Part shown: positions 46,070 through 54,600 of the stretch, piece by piece | How positions within the stretch are numbered: position 1 is the stretch's first letter | Layout of the letters: each line of letters begins with the position of its first letter | Origin: a virus | Length of the DNA stretch: 64,000 bases | Reading direction: 5' to 3' (one strand) | IMG/VR virus record: IMGVR_UViG_3300042433_000146 | Span: 1-64,000 of that record | Notes under the pieces: model-generated | Told to the model about the DNA's origin: nothing | The model's database searches: none | The model's input: the letters and a program-made list of their open reading frames with translations, nothing else | Made by a program: the position numbers and the translations under genes

Positions 46070-47301
46070 TACGGGTACGCCTCAAATACGGAGTCCTTGA
46101 CCAGTTCGAGCACCGTCACATATTGCTTTTGGTCTACCTTGTGTCGAATGCCGGAAATCAAAAACTTCCCTCTGTAGTGTTTATCGACCATCTGTTGATT
46201 GTTTTGCGGTGGCTCTGGCGACGGCATCTCAAATTTCACAACATCGCCTACTTTCAGATTGCTGTTGCCGGGCACGCTCACGCTCAACTTGATGTTCTGT
46301 AGCTGTTGTAATTGTGACACACGATCCAACAGCCAACGGTCCACTTGGTTCACGAAGGGAGCGACGCCGGTGCTGTACATCTTGAACTTGTTCGCTTTGT
46401 TGTGCAAGTCTGACCGGGAGTTCGAGTACAGTTTGTTGCCGGGATACAGGTGTTTGTGCTTGTCGAAATTCGCCGTGTAGTCCCATGTGAAGCGTTCCCA
46501 CTTCTTCCGCACATGGCTGTGTGTGATGAGTTCGGAAGCATACATGCCTTGCTCTTGATTCTCTCGAACGTCGCTGTAGAAATCGACCGTGTAGGCTTGG
46601 ATGGCTTCCATGTCTTGATTGATCGTCCGGGCGTGATGCGTCCCCGATTCCCTGACGTTGGCCGGTTGATAGATGATGTCTTGTACCGGTCCCTTCTCCA
46701 GACACTTTTCAATGGGAATCCAATAGAACTTGTCGAAGGTCTGATAGTAGAGATAGTTCGCGCCGTTGTAGCTCGAAGGATTGGCGCGCGTAGACAACCA
46801 CTGAATCCCTTGGATCGGGTGGAGATTCGGGATTATGATGTGATGGATGTACTTCGATGGTTCAATCTCGATAGCGCCGCCGCCAAGCCATGTGTTGTGT
46901 AAGTCGGCTACGATCTCATGGATTTGCTTGCTCTTGTATGATTTGCTGACACGGACCTTGTAGTTCTTCCATGCCTCATCCGCACAGAAATTGAGGATGT
47001 ATGCCAAGTTTCGATCTTTGCCAAGGTGCCGGTCGGTCGCGCTGTAGACACGAAATTGTTTCGTCAATAGTCCTTTGCCGGGCGTTTCAAGTCCGATGGT
47101 CAGGGTTTCAAATCCGAAGATCGGAAAGTTCGCCAGCCGGTTCTGTGTGTCGGAAATGAGCACGGTACCGCTCATCGTCGGGGACCAGATGTCTTCGAAG
47201 ATATTGAGTTCGTGGTAGATGTAGCGAATATCCCAAATCTCACCCGTGCAAAGCGTCAGGGTCAGTTCTTTGAGGTTATAATCCTTCGGGAAATCGGCCA
47301 T
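46069..47301 (-). CDS. Baseplate hub protein (gp27-like), 410 aa
   Basis: MADFPKDYNLKELTLTLCTG, then IWSPTMSGTVLISDTQNRLA, LAYILNFCADEAWKNY and the C-terminal YRGKFLISGIRHKVDQKQYV plus TVLELVKDS. This is the hub/gpD-like pattern of T4-type baseplates (double beta-barrel; c-terminal GkylI..irH.....Y...leL.kD). It would form the centre of the baseplate under the tube. Follows the gp53 gene by 1 nt. Confidence 0.8.
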   Translation of the reverse strand: MADFPKDYNLKELTLTLCTGEIWDIRYIYHELNIFEDIWSPTMSGTVLISDTQNRLANFPIFGFETLTIGLETPGKGLLTKQFRVYSATDRHLGKDRNLAYILNFCADEAWKNYKVRVSKSYKSKQIHEIVADLHNTWLGGGAIEIEPSKYIHHIIIPNLHPIQGIQWLSTRANPSSYNGANYLYYQTFDKFYWIPIEKCLEKGPVQDIIYQPANVRESGTHHARTINQDMEAIQAYTVDFYSDVRENQEQGMYASELITHSHVRKKWERFTWDYTANFDKHKHLYPGNKLYSNSRSDLHNKANKFKMYSTGVAPFVNQVDRWLLDRVSQLQQLQNIKLSVSVPGNSNLKVGDVVKFEMPSPEPPQNNQQMVDKHYRGKFLISGIRHKVDQKQYVTVLELVKDSVFEAYP

Positions 47302-47302
47302 T

Positions 47303-47857
47303 TTACACCAACTTGTTTTCCTTCATGAGCCGGATCAACTGGTCTTCCAGCATCGGCGTATGTTTCTTGTCGATCAATCGAATGTTCCGCTTCGCGTCGT
47401 TCTCTGCCACCAAGAAATCATATAGTGTCACCCGCTTGCGTTCGTTCACCGGGGTACGGACAAACGTGTCGTAGTCGATCTGGACGCCGTGGATGTCTTC
47501 GTAGTGATGAAGGGTCTGATAGGTATAAATCAGACCGTCTTGCTGTGGCGTGGTGTATTGCGCCCGAATGTATGCGATGAAATCTTCATAGGACAGCGGC
47601 CAGTCGGTGTACGGGTTGATGATGTCATTCGCCAGAAGAACGATCCAGTGATACCCGGTCCAGCCGTAATAGCGATGGGCTATGTCTTCGATCCGTTCGC
47701 CATCCTTGACGGAGTACTCATACATTTCGAGCATTTCCGTCTTGATGACATCGCGGATCTTCACCCGCTGAAGGATGTTCACCGTCGCCCGAAGGTTGTT
47801 GTCGTCCAACATGTCGTATTGGACAAACGGAATCGTTGAAAAGAAAGGAGTCGGCAT
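47303..47857 (-). CDS. 53: Baseplate wedge protein gp53, 184 aa
   Basis: MPTPFFSTIPFVQYDMLDDN, then MYEYSVKDGERIEDIAHRYY and GWTGYHWIVLLANDIINPYT, DWPLSYEDFIAYI: the LysM-like core and the wedge-type end of T4 gp53. In the baseplate it links wedges to the hub. Its partner genes 4 and 2 lie next to it, as in T4, but on the opposite strand here. Confidence 0.85.
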   Translation of the reverse strand: MPTPFFSTIPFVQYDMLDDNNLRATVNILQRVKIRDVIKTEMLEMYEYSVKDGERIEDIAHRYYGWTGYHWIVLLANDIINPYTDWPLSYEDFIAYIRAQYTTPQQDGLIYTYQTLHHYEDIHGVQIDYDTFVRTPVNERKRVTLYDFLVAENDAKRNIRLIDKKHTPMLEDQLIRLMKENKLV

Positions 47858-47872
47858 CGCTTCTGGTATTTA
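47858..47872 (-). promoter_or_regulatory. T4-type late promoter
   Basis: TAAATA on the minus strand (47867-47872), 9 nt before the ATG of gene 53. Drives the baseplate/phosphatase run. Confidence 0.7.
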
Positions 47873-47894
47873 CCTACGACCCCGGAACCGCCCA

Positions 47895-47906
47895 TAAATA
47901 ACCTAT
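47895..47906 (+). promoter_or_regulatory. T4-type late promoter, leaderless
   Basis: TAAATA at 47895-47900 (CATAAATAACC), 6 nt before the GTG at 47907. Divergent from the promoter at 47867. Confidence 0.75.
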
Positions 47907-48347
47907 GTGCCGTGGCAAGGACAGTTTCGACCCAAGAATCCGGGCAAATACGTTGGCGACGTAAACGCCATCTACTACCGCTCATCGCTGGAATACCGGC
48001 TGATGAAGCATCTTGACGCTCACCCGGATGTCCTGCATTGGAATTCGGAAGAAGTGGTCGTCCCGTATGTAAAGCCGACCGATAATCGCATCCACCGATA
48101 TTTCGTGGACATGGTGGCACAGGTCAAAAGGCAAGACGGTCAGATCAAAACCTACTTGATCGAAGTCAAACCCTACGACCAGTGTTTCCCGCCCAAGCAA
48201 CCGAAGACGCGCAAACAGAGCGCCCGGTACTTAGGCGAAATGGCTACCTATGCTGTCAATCAGGCGAAGTGGAACGCCGCCAAAGAATTTTGCAAGAAAC
48301 AGGGTTGGGAATTCACTGTGATGACCGACCGGGAGTTGAGATACTAG
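47907..48347 (+). CDS. 4: Head completion protein gp4, 146 aa
   Basis: GTG start. WQGQFRPKNPGKYVGDVNAI, then YYRSSLEYRLMKHLDAHPDV, WNSEEVVVPYVKPTDNRIHR, YFVDMVAQVK, LIEVKPYDQCFPPK and QAKWNAAKEFCKKQGWEFTV fit the T4 gp4 (gp50/65) family with a nuclease-like core (E..VvPY, D, E-V-K). It completes filled heads before tail joining. One base before the next gene. Confidence 0.9.
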   Translation: MPWQGQFRPKNPGKYVGDVNAIYYRSSLEYRLMKHLDAHPDVLHWNSEEVVVPYVKPTDNRIHRYFVDMVAQVKRQDGQIKTYLIEVKPYDQCFPPKQPKTRKQSARYLGEMATYAVNQAKWNAAKEFCKKQGWEFTVMTDRELRY

Positions 48348-48348
48348 G

Positions 48349-49515
48349 ATGCCGCGTAAACCGAGTAGCGACATCACACAGATTGTCAAGGACAAGGCGA
48401 AGAAATCTACGCCGAAGGCCAACGTGTCTGTGAAACCGGAACCCGCGCCGAAGATCCGTCTTCCGAAGGGGACGCCGGATGATGTTCGGGCAATTGTCAA
48501 GAAGTATCTTGAACCGTCCCCGAAGAAAGTTTCGCGCGCGGATGTTCTGAAGGACATTCAGAAGATCGTCAAGTCGTTTGCCAAAAAGACTCCCGGCCAA
48601 GAGAAGGCGAAGGTTCCACCGGCACCGAAAGCAACGACGCGACCCAAGGCAACCCCGCCGCCACCACCCGCACCGGAACCGCCCAAACCGACCCCACCGT
48701 CTCCGAAAGACGACGTTCGAGCTATCGTCAAGTCCAAGGCGAAGAAAGCCGCGACCATGCATGTCGCACCGCCGAAGACGAAACCAAAAGCCAAGCCCGT
48801 TCCGCCATCCCCGGCGAAGCCAAGCCCGGCGGCGGATATCGCGAAGGCCAAGACCAAGAAGACCAGCGTACCGGATCTTCACCCGCGCATCTATCCAACC
48901 GATGATCGTCCGCTGACGTTCTTCGACAAGGTGAAGAATCGCATGCGCCGGGAAGGAATTCCGTTGCTGACGAAGAAGGCCCGCGCTTGGATGAAACAAA
49001 CATTGACCAATATGCGGACACCAAGCCGCAAAGGGTTGGTGAACAACGGAGAAACACTAGCCGATGTTTTGATCGGCAACATGTTCTTCTTCTTCTACGA
49101 CGCCAAGCACAAGAAGACGCTTCCGTATTGGGACCGTTTTCCGATGATCTTTCCTTTGGAACTGTACGACGATGGTTTCCTTGGGATCAACCTACACTAC
49201 TTGGATCGGACACTTCGTTTGAGGCTGTTCGACAAGTTGATGCAATTCAAGAACAACGACCGGTACGATGACTCCACGAAGTTGAAGTTGAGCTATGCTT
49301 TGTTGTCTTCCGTCGCCAAGTTCCCCGAAGTGCGACCGTGCGTGAAGCGGTATTTGTCCAGCCACGTGCGTTCGCAGTTCTTGCGTGTTCATCCATCAGA
49401 GTGGGAAATCGCTCTGTTCTTACCCGTGGAAATGTTCCAGAAACAGAGTGCGGATTATGTGTGGTCAGATTCACGTCGCAAGATCCGCTCATTCACCAAG
49501 AAGAAGAGGAAATAG
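48349..49515 (+). CDS. DNA end protector-like protein (gp2-like), 388 aa
   Basis: Residues 1-175 are low-complexity Lys/Pro/Ala-rich with DDVRAIVKKYLEPSPKK, DVLKDIQKIVKSFAKK and DDVRAIVKSKAKKAA repeats, a very basic DNA-binding-like tail. The C-terminal 200 residues hold the conserved core MFFFFYDAKHKKTLPYWDRF, PMIFPLELYDDGFLGINLHY and LDRTLRLRLFDKLM, which I recall from T4-like proteins labelled DNA end protector. Position beside gene 4 and gene 53 agrees with T4 order. It would cap packaged DNA ends against RecBCD-like nucleases; assignment moderate. Confidence 0.65.
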   Translation: MPRKPSSDITQIVKDKAKKSTPKANVSVKPEPAPKIRLPKGTPDDVRAIVKKYLEPSPKKVSRADVLKDIQKIVKSFAKKTPGQEKAKVPPAPKATTRPKATPPPPPAPEPPKPTPPSPKDDVRAIVKSKAKKAATMHVAPPKTKPKAKPVPPSPAKPSPAADIAKAKTKKTSVPDLHPRIYPTDDRPLTFFDKVKNRMRREGIPLLTKKARAWMKQTLTNMRTPSRKGLVNNGETLADVLIGNMFFFFYDAKHKKTLPYWDRFPMIFPLELYDDGFLGINLHYLDRTLRLRLFDKLMQFKNNDRYDDSTKLKLSYALLSSVAKFPEVRPCVKRYLSSHVRSQFLRVHPSEWEIALFLPVEMFQKQSADYVWSDSRRKIRSFTKKKRK

Positions 49516-49518
49516 ATT

Positions 49519-50388
49519 ATGTCATTCACCCTACCGCGTGTCGGAGATATTCCGCGTCTTGGGTTACCGCCCTTGCCGCCATTTCAGCCGATTGCGATCA
49601 GTTCGATTCCGCCGCGCCTGACAAACTTCGAAGCGTTCGTTAACAACTCTCCGCGTCTGGTGTTGGATCATCCAAACTACGCAAACATCACCAATTTCAC
49701 CGCAACGATGTTTGCCAGCAACGTGTTTGCCCGGCCCAATCGGTTTCGGGTAGAAGTAGCGACACTCAATCTATTTCAAAATTTGGACCGCACTATCGGC
49801 CCGCCCGGATACGACCAGAATTGGGCACAGTGGTTCGGTGCCAAAGACGCTATCGAAACCGGCAACCGGCTGATGTTCTATTGTTTCAATGCCGAAATCC
49901 CCGGCGTGTCTTATCAGACCGACGACAACCGCATCTATGGCGCACAGTTCAAGGTTCCATACATGCCGCAATACAACGACATCGATCTTGAATTCTATGT
50001 CGGGGACGACATGTTCGAGCGGTGGTTCTTCGAGGGATGGATGCATTCCATCATGGACCCACAGACGCAAGACTTCAACTACATCGGCGAATTTTCAACC
50101 GGCATCACGATCACTCAAATGGATCTGAACGATCAAGACGTGTACACTTGTACGCTACTCGAAGCGTTCCCCATTGCAATCAATCAGATGGATCTGAATT
50201 GGGACACCCAAAATGAAATCCATCGGGTGTCGGTGACATTCACCTACAAGCGGGTATTGACCGTGGATCTGGACGAACGCACTCTCAGTGTCAACAATGA
50301 TGCTGGTCGCGGCAACCGCGAACGTTTCCGTGAAACAGTGATTACACCGGCTCAGCGTCAGGCACAACAAAACCAACCCCGGTCCTAA
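49519..50388 (+). CDS. Baseplate tail-tube initiator-like protein (gp54/gp19 type), 289 aa
   Basis: The centre and end follow the tube-protein fold: LMFYCFNAEIPGVSYQTDDN, QFKVPYMPQYNDIDLEFYVG, FFEGWMHSIMDPQTQDFNYI and EAFPIAINQMDLNWDTQNEI followed by VSVTFTYKRV. T4 gp54 has the same order (PE..LSYETDW...iSFrmD...M.dWv.svqDP.tg...aPelsyd...T.dVtFaYR). It would start tail tube assembly on the baseplate. Could instead be another tube-like baseplate subunit. Confidence 0.65.
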   Translation: MSFTLPRVGDIPRLGLPPLPPFQPIAISSIPPRLTNFEAFVNNSPRLVLDHPNYANITNFTATMFASNVFARPNRFRVEVATLNLFQNLDRTIGPPGYDQNWAQWFGAKDAIETGNRLMFYCFNAEIPGVSYQTDDNRIYGAQFKVPYMPQYNDIDLEFYVGDDMFERWFFEGWMHSIMDPQTQDFNYIGEFSTGITITQMDLNDQDVYTCTLLEAFPIAINQMDLNWDTQNEIHRVSVTFTYKRVLTVDLDERTLSVNNDAGRGNRERFRETVITPAQRQAQQNQPRS

Positions 50389-50431
50389 TCTTTCGCGCGC
50401 ACATCTCCGGGTGGGCGCGCGATTTGCCTAC

Positions 50432-50444
50432 TAAGTAATTGCTG
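50432..50444 (+). promoter_or_regulatory. Late promoter variant TAAGTA, leaderless
   Basis: TAAGTA at 50432-50437, 7 nt before the ATG at 50445. Confidence 0.55.
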
Positions 50445-51215
50445 ATGAGCAACCTTCCATTACTCAAAACGCCGGAATATGAATTGACTATTCCTTCTTC
50501 CGGCCAGCGGGCGGCGTTCCGTCCATTTCTAGTCCGGGAAGAAAAGATCCTCTTGATGGCTATGCAGAGCGAAGATGAGAAACAAGTCATCCGCGCTGTT
50601 GAAGACATCATCAAGTCGTGTCTGATCGGAACCATTGATCTCAGCAAGTTGTCGATGTTCGACATCGAATACATCTTCCTGAAGATCCGCTCCAAGTCCA
50701 TCGGCGAAATCGTCGAAATGCGGTATCAGTGCCAGCGGGAAATCCCGAAGACCGTGCGCGACGAACACACCGGCGAAACACAGGTGGTCAACCGCCCGTG
50801 TGGTACGAATGTGCCGATCAAAATCCATCTGGATGAAGTGAAAGTGGACAAGGACCCGAACCATACCACTCAAATCAAATTGACTGATGAAGTCGGGTTG
50901 ACTATGCGATATCCCAACCTTTCGTTGGCCCGCAAATTGCAAACCGAAGGCCGGAATACAGAAGATGTTGGTCAGGCACTCGATTTGATCGCGGCCTGTA
51001 TCGAATCGGTCTTCGACGCCGATCAGGTCATCACGGAGTTCAACCAAGCTGAAATGGTCAAATGGTTGGAAACTCTGACGCAGCAACAGTTTGCCGAAAT
51101 TCAGAAGTTCTTCGACACGATCCCGCGCCTTCGCCACACGGTCCACTTCCAGTGCCCGGCATGTGGACATGAGCAAGACATCGTGATCGAAGGCATTCAA
51201 AATTTTTTCGGATAG
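50445..51215 (+). CDS. 26: Baseplate hub assembly protein gp26-like, 256 aa
   Basis: ATG at 50445 (an upstream TTG would lengthen it by two residues). LPLLKTPEYELTIPSSGQRA, AFRPFLVREEKILLMAMQSE, CLIGTIDLSKLSMFDIEYIF and LKIRSKSIGE are the hallmark of the T4 gp26-type baseplate family (y.l.lPs.gk...yRPflVkEEK.Ll.A.es.d). Two Cys pairs (YQCQ, CPACGHEQD near the end) form a zinc site in this version. Needed for hub assembly. Confidence 0.9.
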   Translation: MSNLPLLKTPEYELTIPSSGQRAAFRPFLVREEKILLMAMQSEDEKQVIRAVEDIIKSCLIGTIDLSKLSMFDIEYIFLKIRSKSIGEIVEMRYQCQREIPKTVRDEHTGETQVVNRPCGTNVPIKIHLDEVKVDKDPNHTTQIKLTDEVGLTMRYPNLSLARKLQTEGRNTEDVGQALDLIAACIESVFDADQVITEFNQAEMVKWLETLTQQQFAEIQKFFDTIPRLRHTVHFQCPACGHEQDIVIEGIQNFFG

Positions 51216-51220
51216 TCCTG

Positions 51221-51412
51221 TTGCACAATTCCCTAGCGAACTACTACGAAGTACAGTTCGCCTTGGCTCAACACCATAAATACTCGATTACGGAAATCGA
51301 ATCCTTGATGCCGTGGGAGCGGGACATATACGTGACCATGCTGAACAATTGGGTCAAGGAAGAGCAAGAAAGGATGCGTTCCGAACAGGCACGCCAAAAA
51401 ACGGGTAGGTGA
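51221..51412 (+). CDS. 51: Small baseplate hub assembly protein (gp51-like), 63 aa
   Basis: TTG start at 51221. LANYYEVQFALAQHHKYSIT, EIESLMPWERDIYVTMLNNW, ending in a basic helix. The protein is in the position of T4 gp51, which follows and overlaps gp26, and has the short helical gp51-like pattern (l..lp..E.e.y..ml..w..ee). Assignment rests on position and pattern. Confidence 0.7.
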   Translation: MHNSLANYYEVQFALAQHHKYSITEIESLMPWERDIYVTMLNNWVKEEQERMRSEQARQKTGR

Positions 51413-51418
51413 AGAGCT

Positions 51419-51646
51419 ATGAAATGGTGGATTGATTTTGTACATGGATTCAACACTCCAGCGGGCAATTTGGTTGCCTGTCTGGTTCTGGTCCTTTTTC
51501 TGACCCCATTCCTGATTCAAAACAATCCGAAAGCGTGGGAAGCGTTGACATTCATCTTGGGAGTAATCGGTGGTCTGGTTCGGGGTGCAAATACGAACTC
51601 TGAACCGCCACCGCCCGCCCCGAAGCAACAGGATGAAGAAGAGTAA
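51419..51646 (+). CDS. Small membrane protein, 75 aa
   Basis: Two hydrophobic segments (NLVACLVLVLFLTPFLIQNN and ALTFILGVIGGLVRG) and an acidic, Pro-rich C-terminus (EPPPPAPKQQDEEE). The topology is holin-like, but its place just ahead of the tape-measure/lysin gene also fits a tail accessory membrane protein. Role not proven. Confidence 0.65.
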   Translation: MKWWIDFVHGFNTPAGNLVACLVLVLFLTPFLIQNNPKAWEALTFILGVIGGLVRGANTNSEPPPPAPKQQDEEE

Positions 51647-51649
51647 AGA

Positions 51650-54600
51650 ATGTCCAAGTTCCAAGATTTTGTCGTTGGGTTGAACGAATCCGCCGGTATC
51701 ACCCCGGCGGGCGCTATTCTTTTGTCGCAATTCGGAGCCGACGAAAAGAACAAAGCTATCAGTTCCATCAAATCTCAAGTTCGTGGCGCATTTCAGGGTA
51801 TTCGTTCTATCGTCGGAAAACGAGAACCCGGTAATGACGACGCGGCTCAAGCCGTTGCGTATGCACGCCGGGCATCCCGTGTGCGCGGTACCGCCGAAAA
51901 CTTTCTGATGATGCAGACCGGTCTTCTCCGGTCGGTATCAAAGAACATCAGCACGATGAATGATTGGATGGCGTCTCTGTACAAACAGATGGCGTCACCG
52001 TCCGCCCCTGCAACTCCGACAAAAACCACCCCAACAACCGCCCGCCGGACGCCTATGCGCGATCCAATCACGGGGCGGTTTGTCGCACGTGAACTAACCG
52101 CATGGGAGCGGATCGCTAAGTCATTCGAATCTTTCCGGGCAAACATGAAGCCTGTCGCTTCGACTGCCCCGGTTCCACTTCAGCGCGATCCGAAAACCGG
52201 ACGGTTCCTTCCGCGCACAGCGGAACAGACACCAAACACATGGATGAATATCACTGACGTGCTCATGAAGCCGCTCAAGGGTATTCGTGTGTCTCTTCAG
52301 GAAATCCAAAAGAAACAGATCCAACCGTTGTTGGATAAGGGCATTCGTTTGCGGGACAAAGGCAAAGACTTTGCGGAGTCCATGCGCAAAATGATGTCGC
52401 CTTCCGAATGGTCGAAGAGACTGCAATCAGTTTTGACCAAGCCATTCCAGCCGCTCATCAGTATATTTCGGCGATCAGGTGCGACTACACAGGTCACACC
52501 TGAAGGAACCACGTCGGCACCGAACGTATTCACCGAAGAAACGAAGAAGACCGGCGGCTTATTGAGCCGCATGACGAATTTCATGGAGAGTGTCCGGGAC
52601 ACTTTCAATGATCTCCCCGGCGTCGGTGCGGTCACATCTCTGATGGTCATGAAAGTGACCAAGGCACAAACTGAAGAGCTAGTGAAGATTCGCGAAATCC
52701 TTGAGCGAACCTTCAAACTCGAACAATCAGCGGAAGCCCGCGCCGAACGTGCGGAAGATGCCAAAGAAGAAACTTCATTTGAAAGCCGGGCCGGACAAGC
52801 CCGCGTCATGCCGACATTCGACAAACTGAAAAAAGAAAAGGGTGGCGGTGGATGGTTCGGCGGACTCATACAAACCATCTTGGGTGAATTGGTTGAAGGT
52901 GCAATGCTTCGCTATGGCCTCAAAGGTCTTGGTGGAAAACTCCTGTCAAAGTTCCCGGTCTTAGGTAAGATCGGTGACCTATTCAAAAAGATTCCCGGTG
53001 TCGGAAAGCTGTTGGGCATGTTCAAAGGTGGCGGTGCGGCGGCGGGTGGCGTTGGAATTCTTGCCAAACTAGGCGGCATTGGCGAATGGCTCAGCGGTCT
53101 GACCAAAGTTTTTACGAAGATCCCCGGCCTTGGCAAGCTGCTAGGACTAGGCAAAGGTGTGCTTGGCAAACTGGCTTGGCCGCTCACCGTCATCATGGCT
53201 ATTTTCGACTTCTTCAGCGGATGGAAAGACGCGGGAAAGGTTCTTGGTAAAGCCGAAGATCAGTTGACAATGATGGACCGCCTTGGCGCGGGCGTCGGAA
53301 GTATTCTTGGCGGTCTGGTCGGGATTCTCGATAGTGTCCTTGGATTGTTCGGAATCAAAACCGACATGGGTGGTTTCGTCAAGAAGTGGTACGCGAAAAT
53401 CTATTCAACCATCGCCAACTTCCTTGTCGATTCCATCATGAAACCATTCACAGCGCTTGGTGAACAAATTGCCAAGGTGTTTGGTTTCCGCTCATTGCAA
53501 AGCGCACTTGACTTCGTTCAGTTCAAATTGGACAAGGGCACGAAGTTCATCAAAGAAGCCTTCACCAAAATGGCGACGACCGTTGGTGAATACATCGACG
53601 GATTGAAGAAGCGGGCTATCGAGGGCATCAAGAGCATTGGTGCGGCCATCGGCGACTTCTTCACGAAGACAATCAATTGGGCAACCGAAGGCGTCAAAAA
53701 TCTGGCCGGTGCTATCGGCGAAAAATTCGTCGGTATCGGCGACAGCGTGGCGAAGTATCTTGGATTCGACAGCATGAAGTATGCCTACGAATCGTTGCGG
53801 GATAAGATCACAGGCGTCTTCTCTGGCATCGGTGCTGGCGTCGCTAAGCTGTTAGGATTCGAAAACTTCGATGCGTTAGTGGATCGCGTCATGGCATTGA
53901 AGGATATGATCCTCAAACCGTTCACCTACATTCAAGAAAAGATCGGTGGGTTTGTCAAGGGTCTTGGCAAGATTGCCGGATACTTGGGCTACAACGACAA
54001 AGAGTTTGCCGACTATGAAAAGAAGGTGAACGAAGACCGGGCGGCGAATGAACGCGCCCGTCAACAGAAAGCACAACAGGCACGGGAAGCCGCTCAGCGG
54101 GCCGAACAGCGACCGAATGAACCCATTCAGGTTCCTACCACCCCGGCGTCTACACCGGCACCGGCGCTCGAAACACAGAACTACGATCCGGCACTGGATA
54201 CCAGCCGTCAAGTGGATATTCCCGCACCGACACGGATGCCCGCCGCTGGCGCGCCGCCCGTTTCTCAAACTCCAACCACAGAAGGTCAAGGGTCAGAATG
54301 GGTGCGCCCACTCATGACTGGTGTGACATCCGACTTCGGTATGCGTAATCACCCGGTCACCGGTCAGGAAGCCAAAATGCACGAAGGTACCGACTACGCT
54401 GGCAAGATGGGTGATCCCGTCAAAGCGGCGGGAGACGGGGTTGTGCAATTGGCCTCTTCGCTTAGAGGGTATGGCAACGTTGTCTATCTCAACCACAAGA
54501 ACGGATATCAGACGCGCTATGCGCATTTGTCATCATTCGCCCCGCTCAGCATCGGTCAGGAAGTCAAAGCTGGTCAGGTGATCGGCGCGGTCGGCAATAC

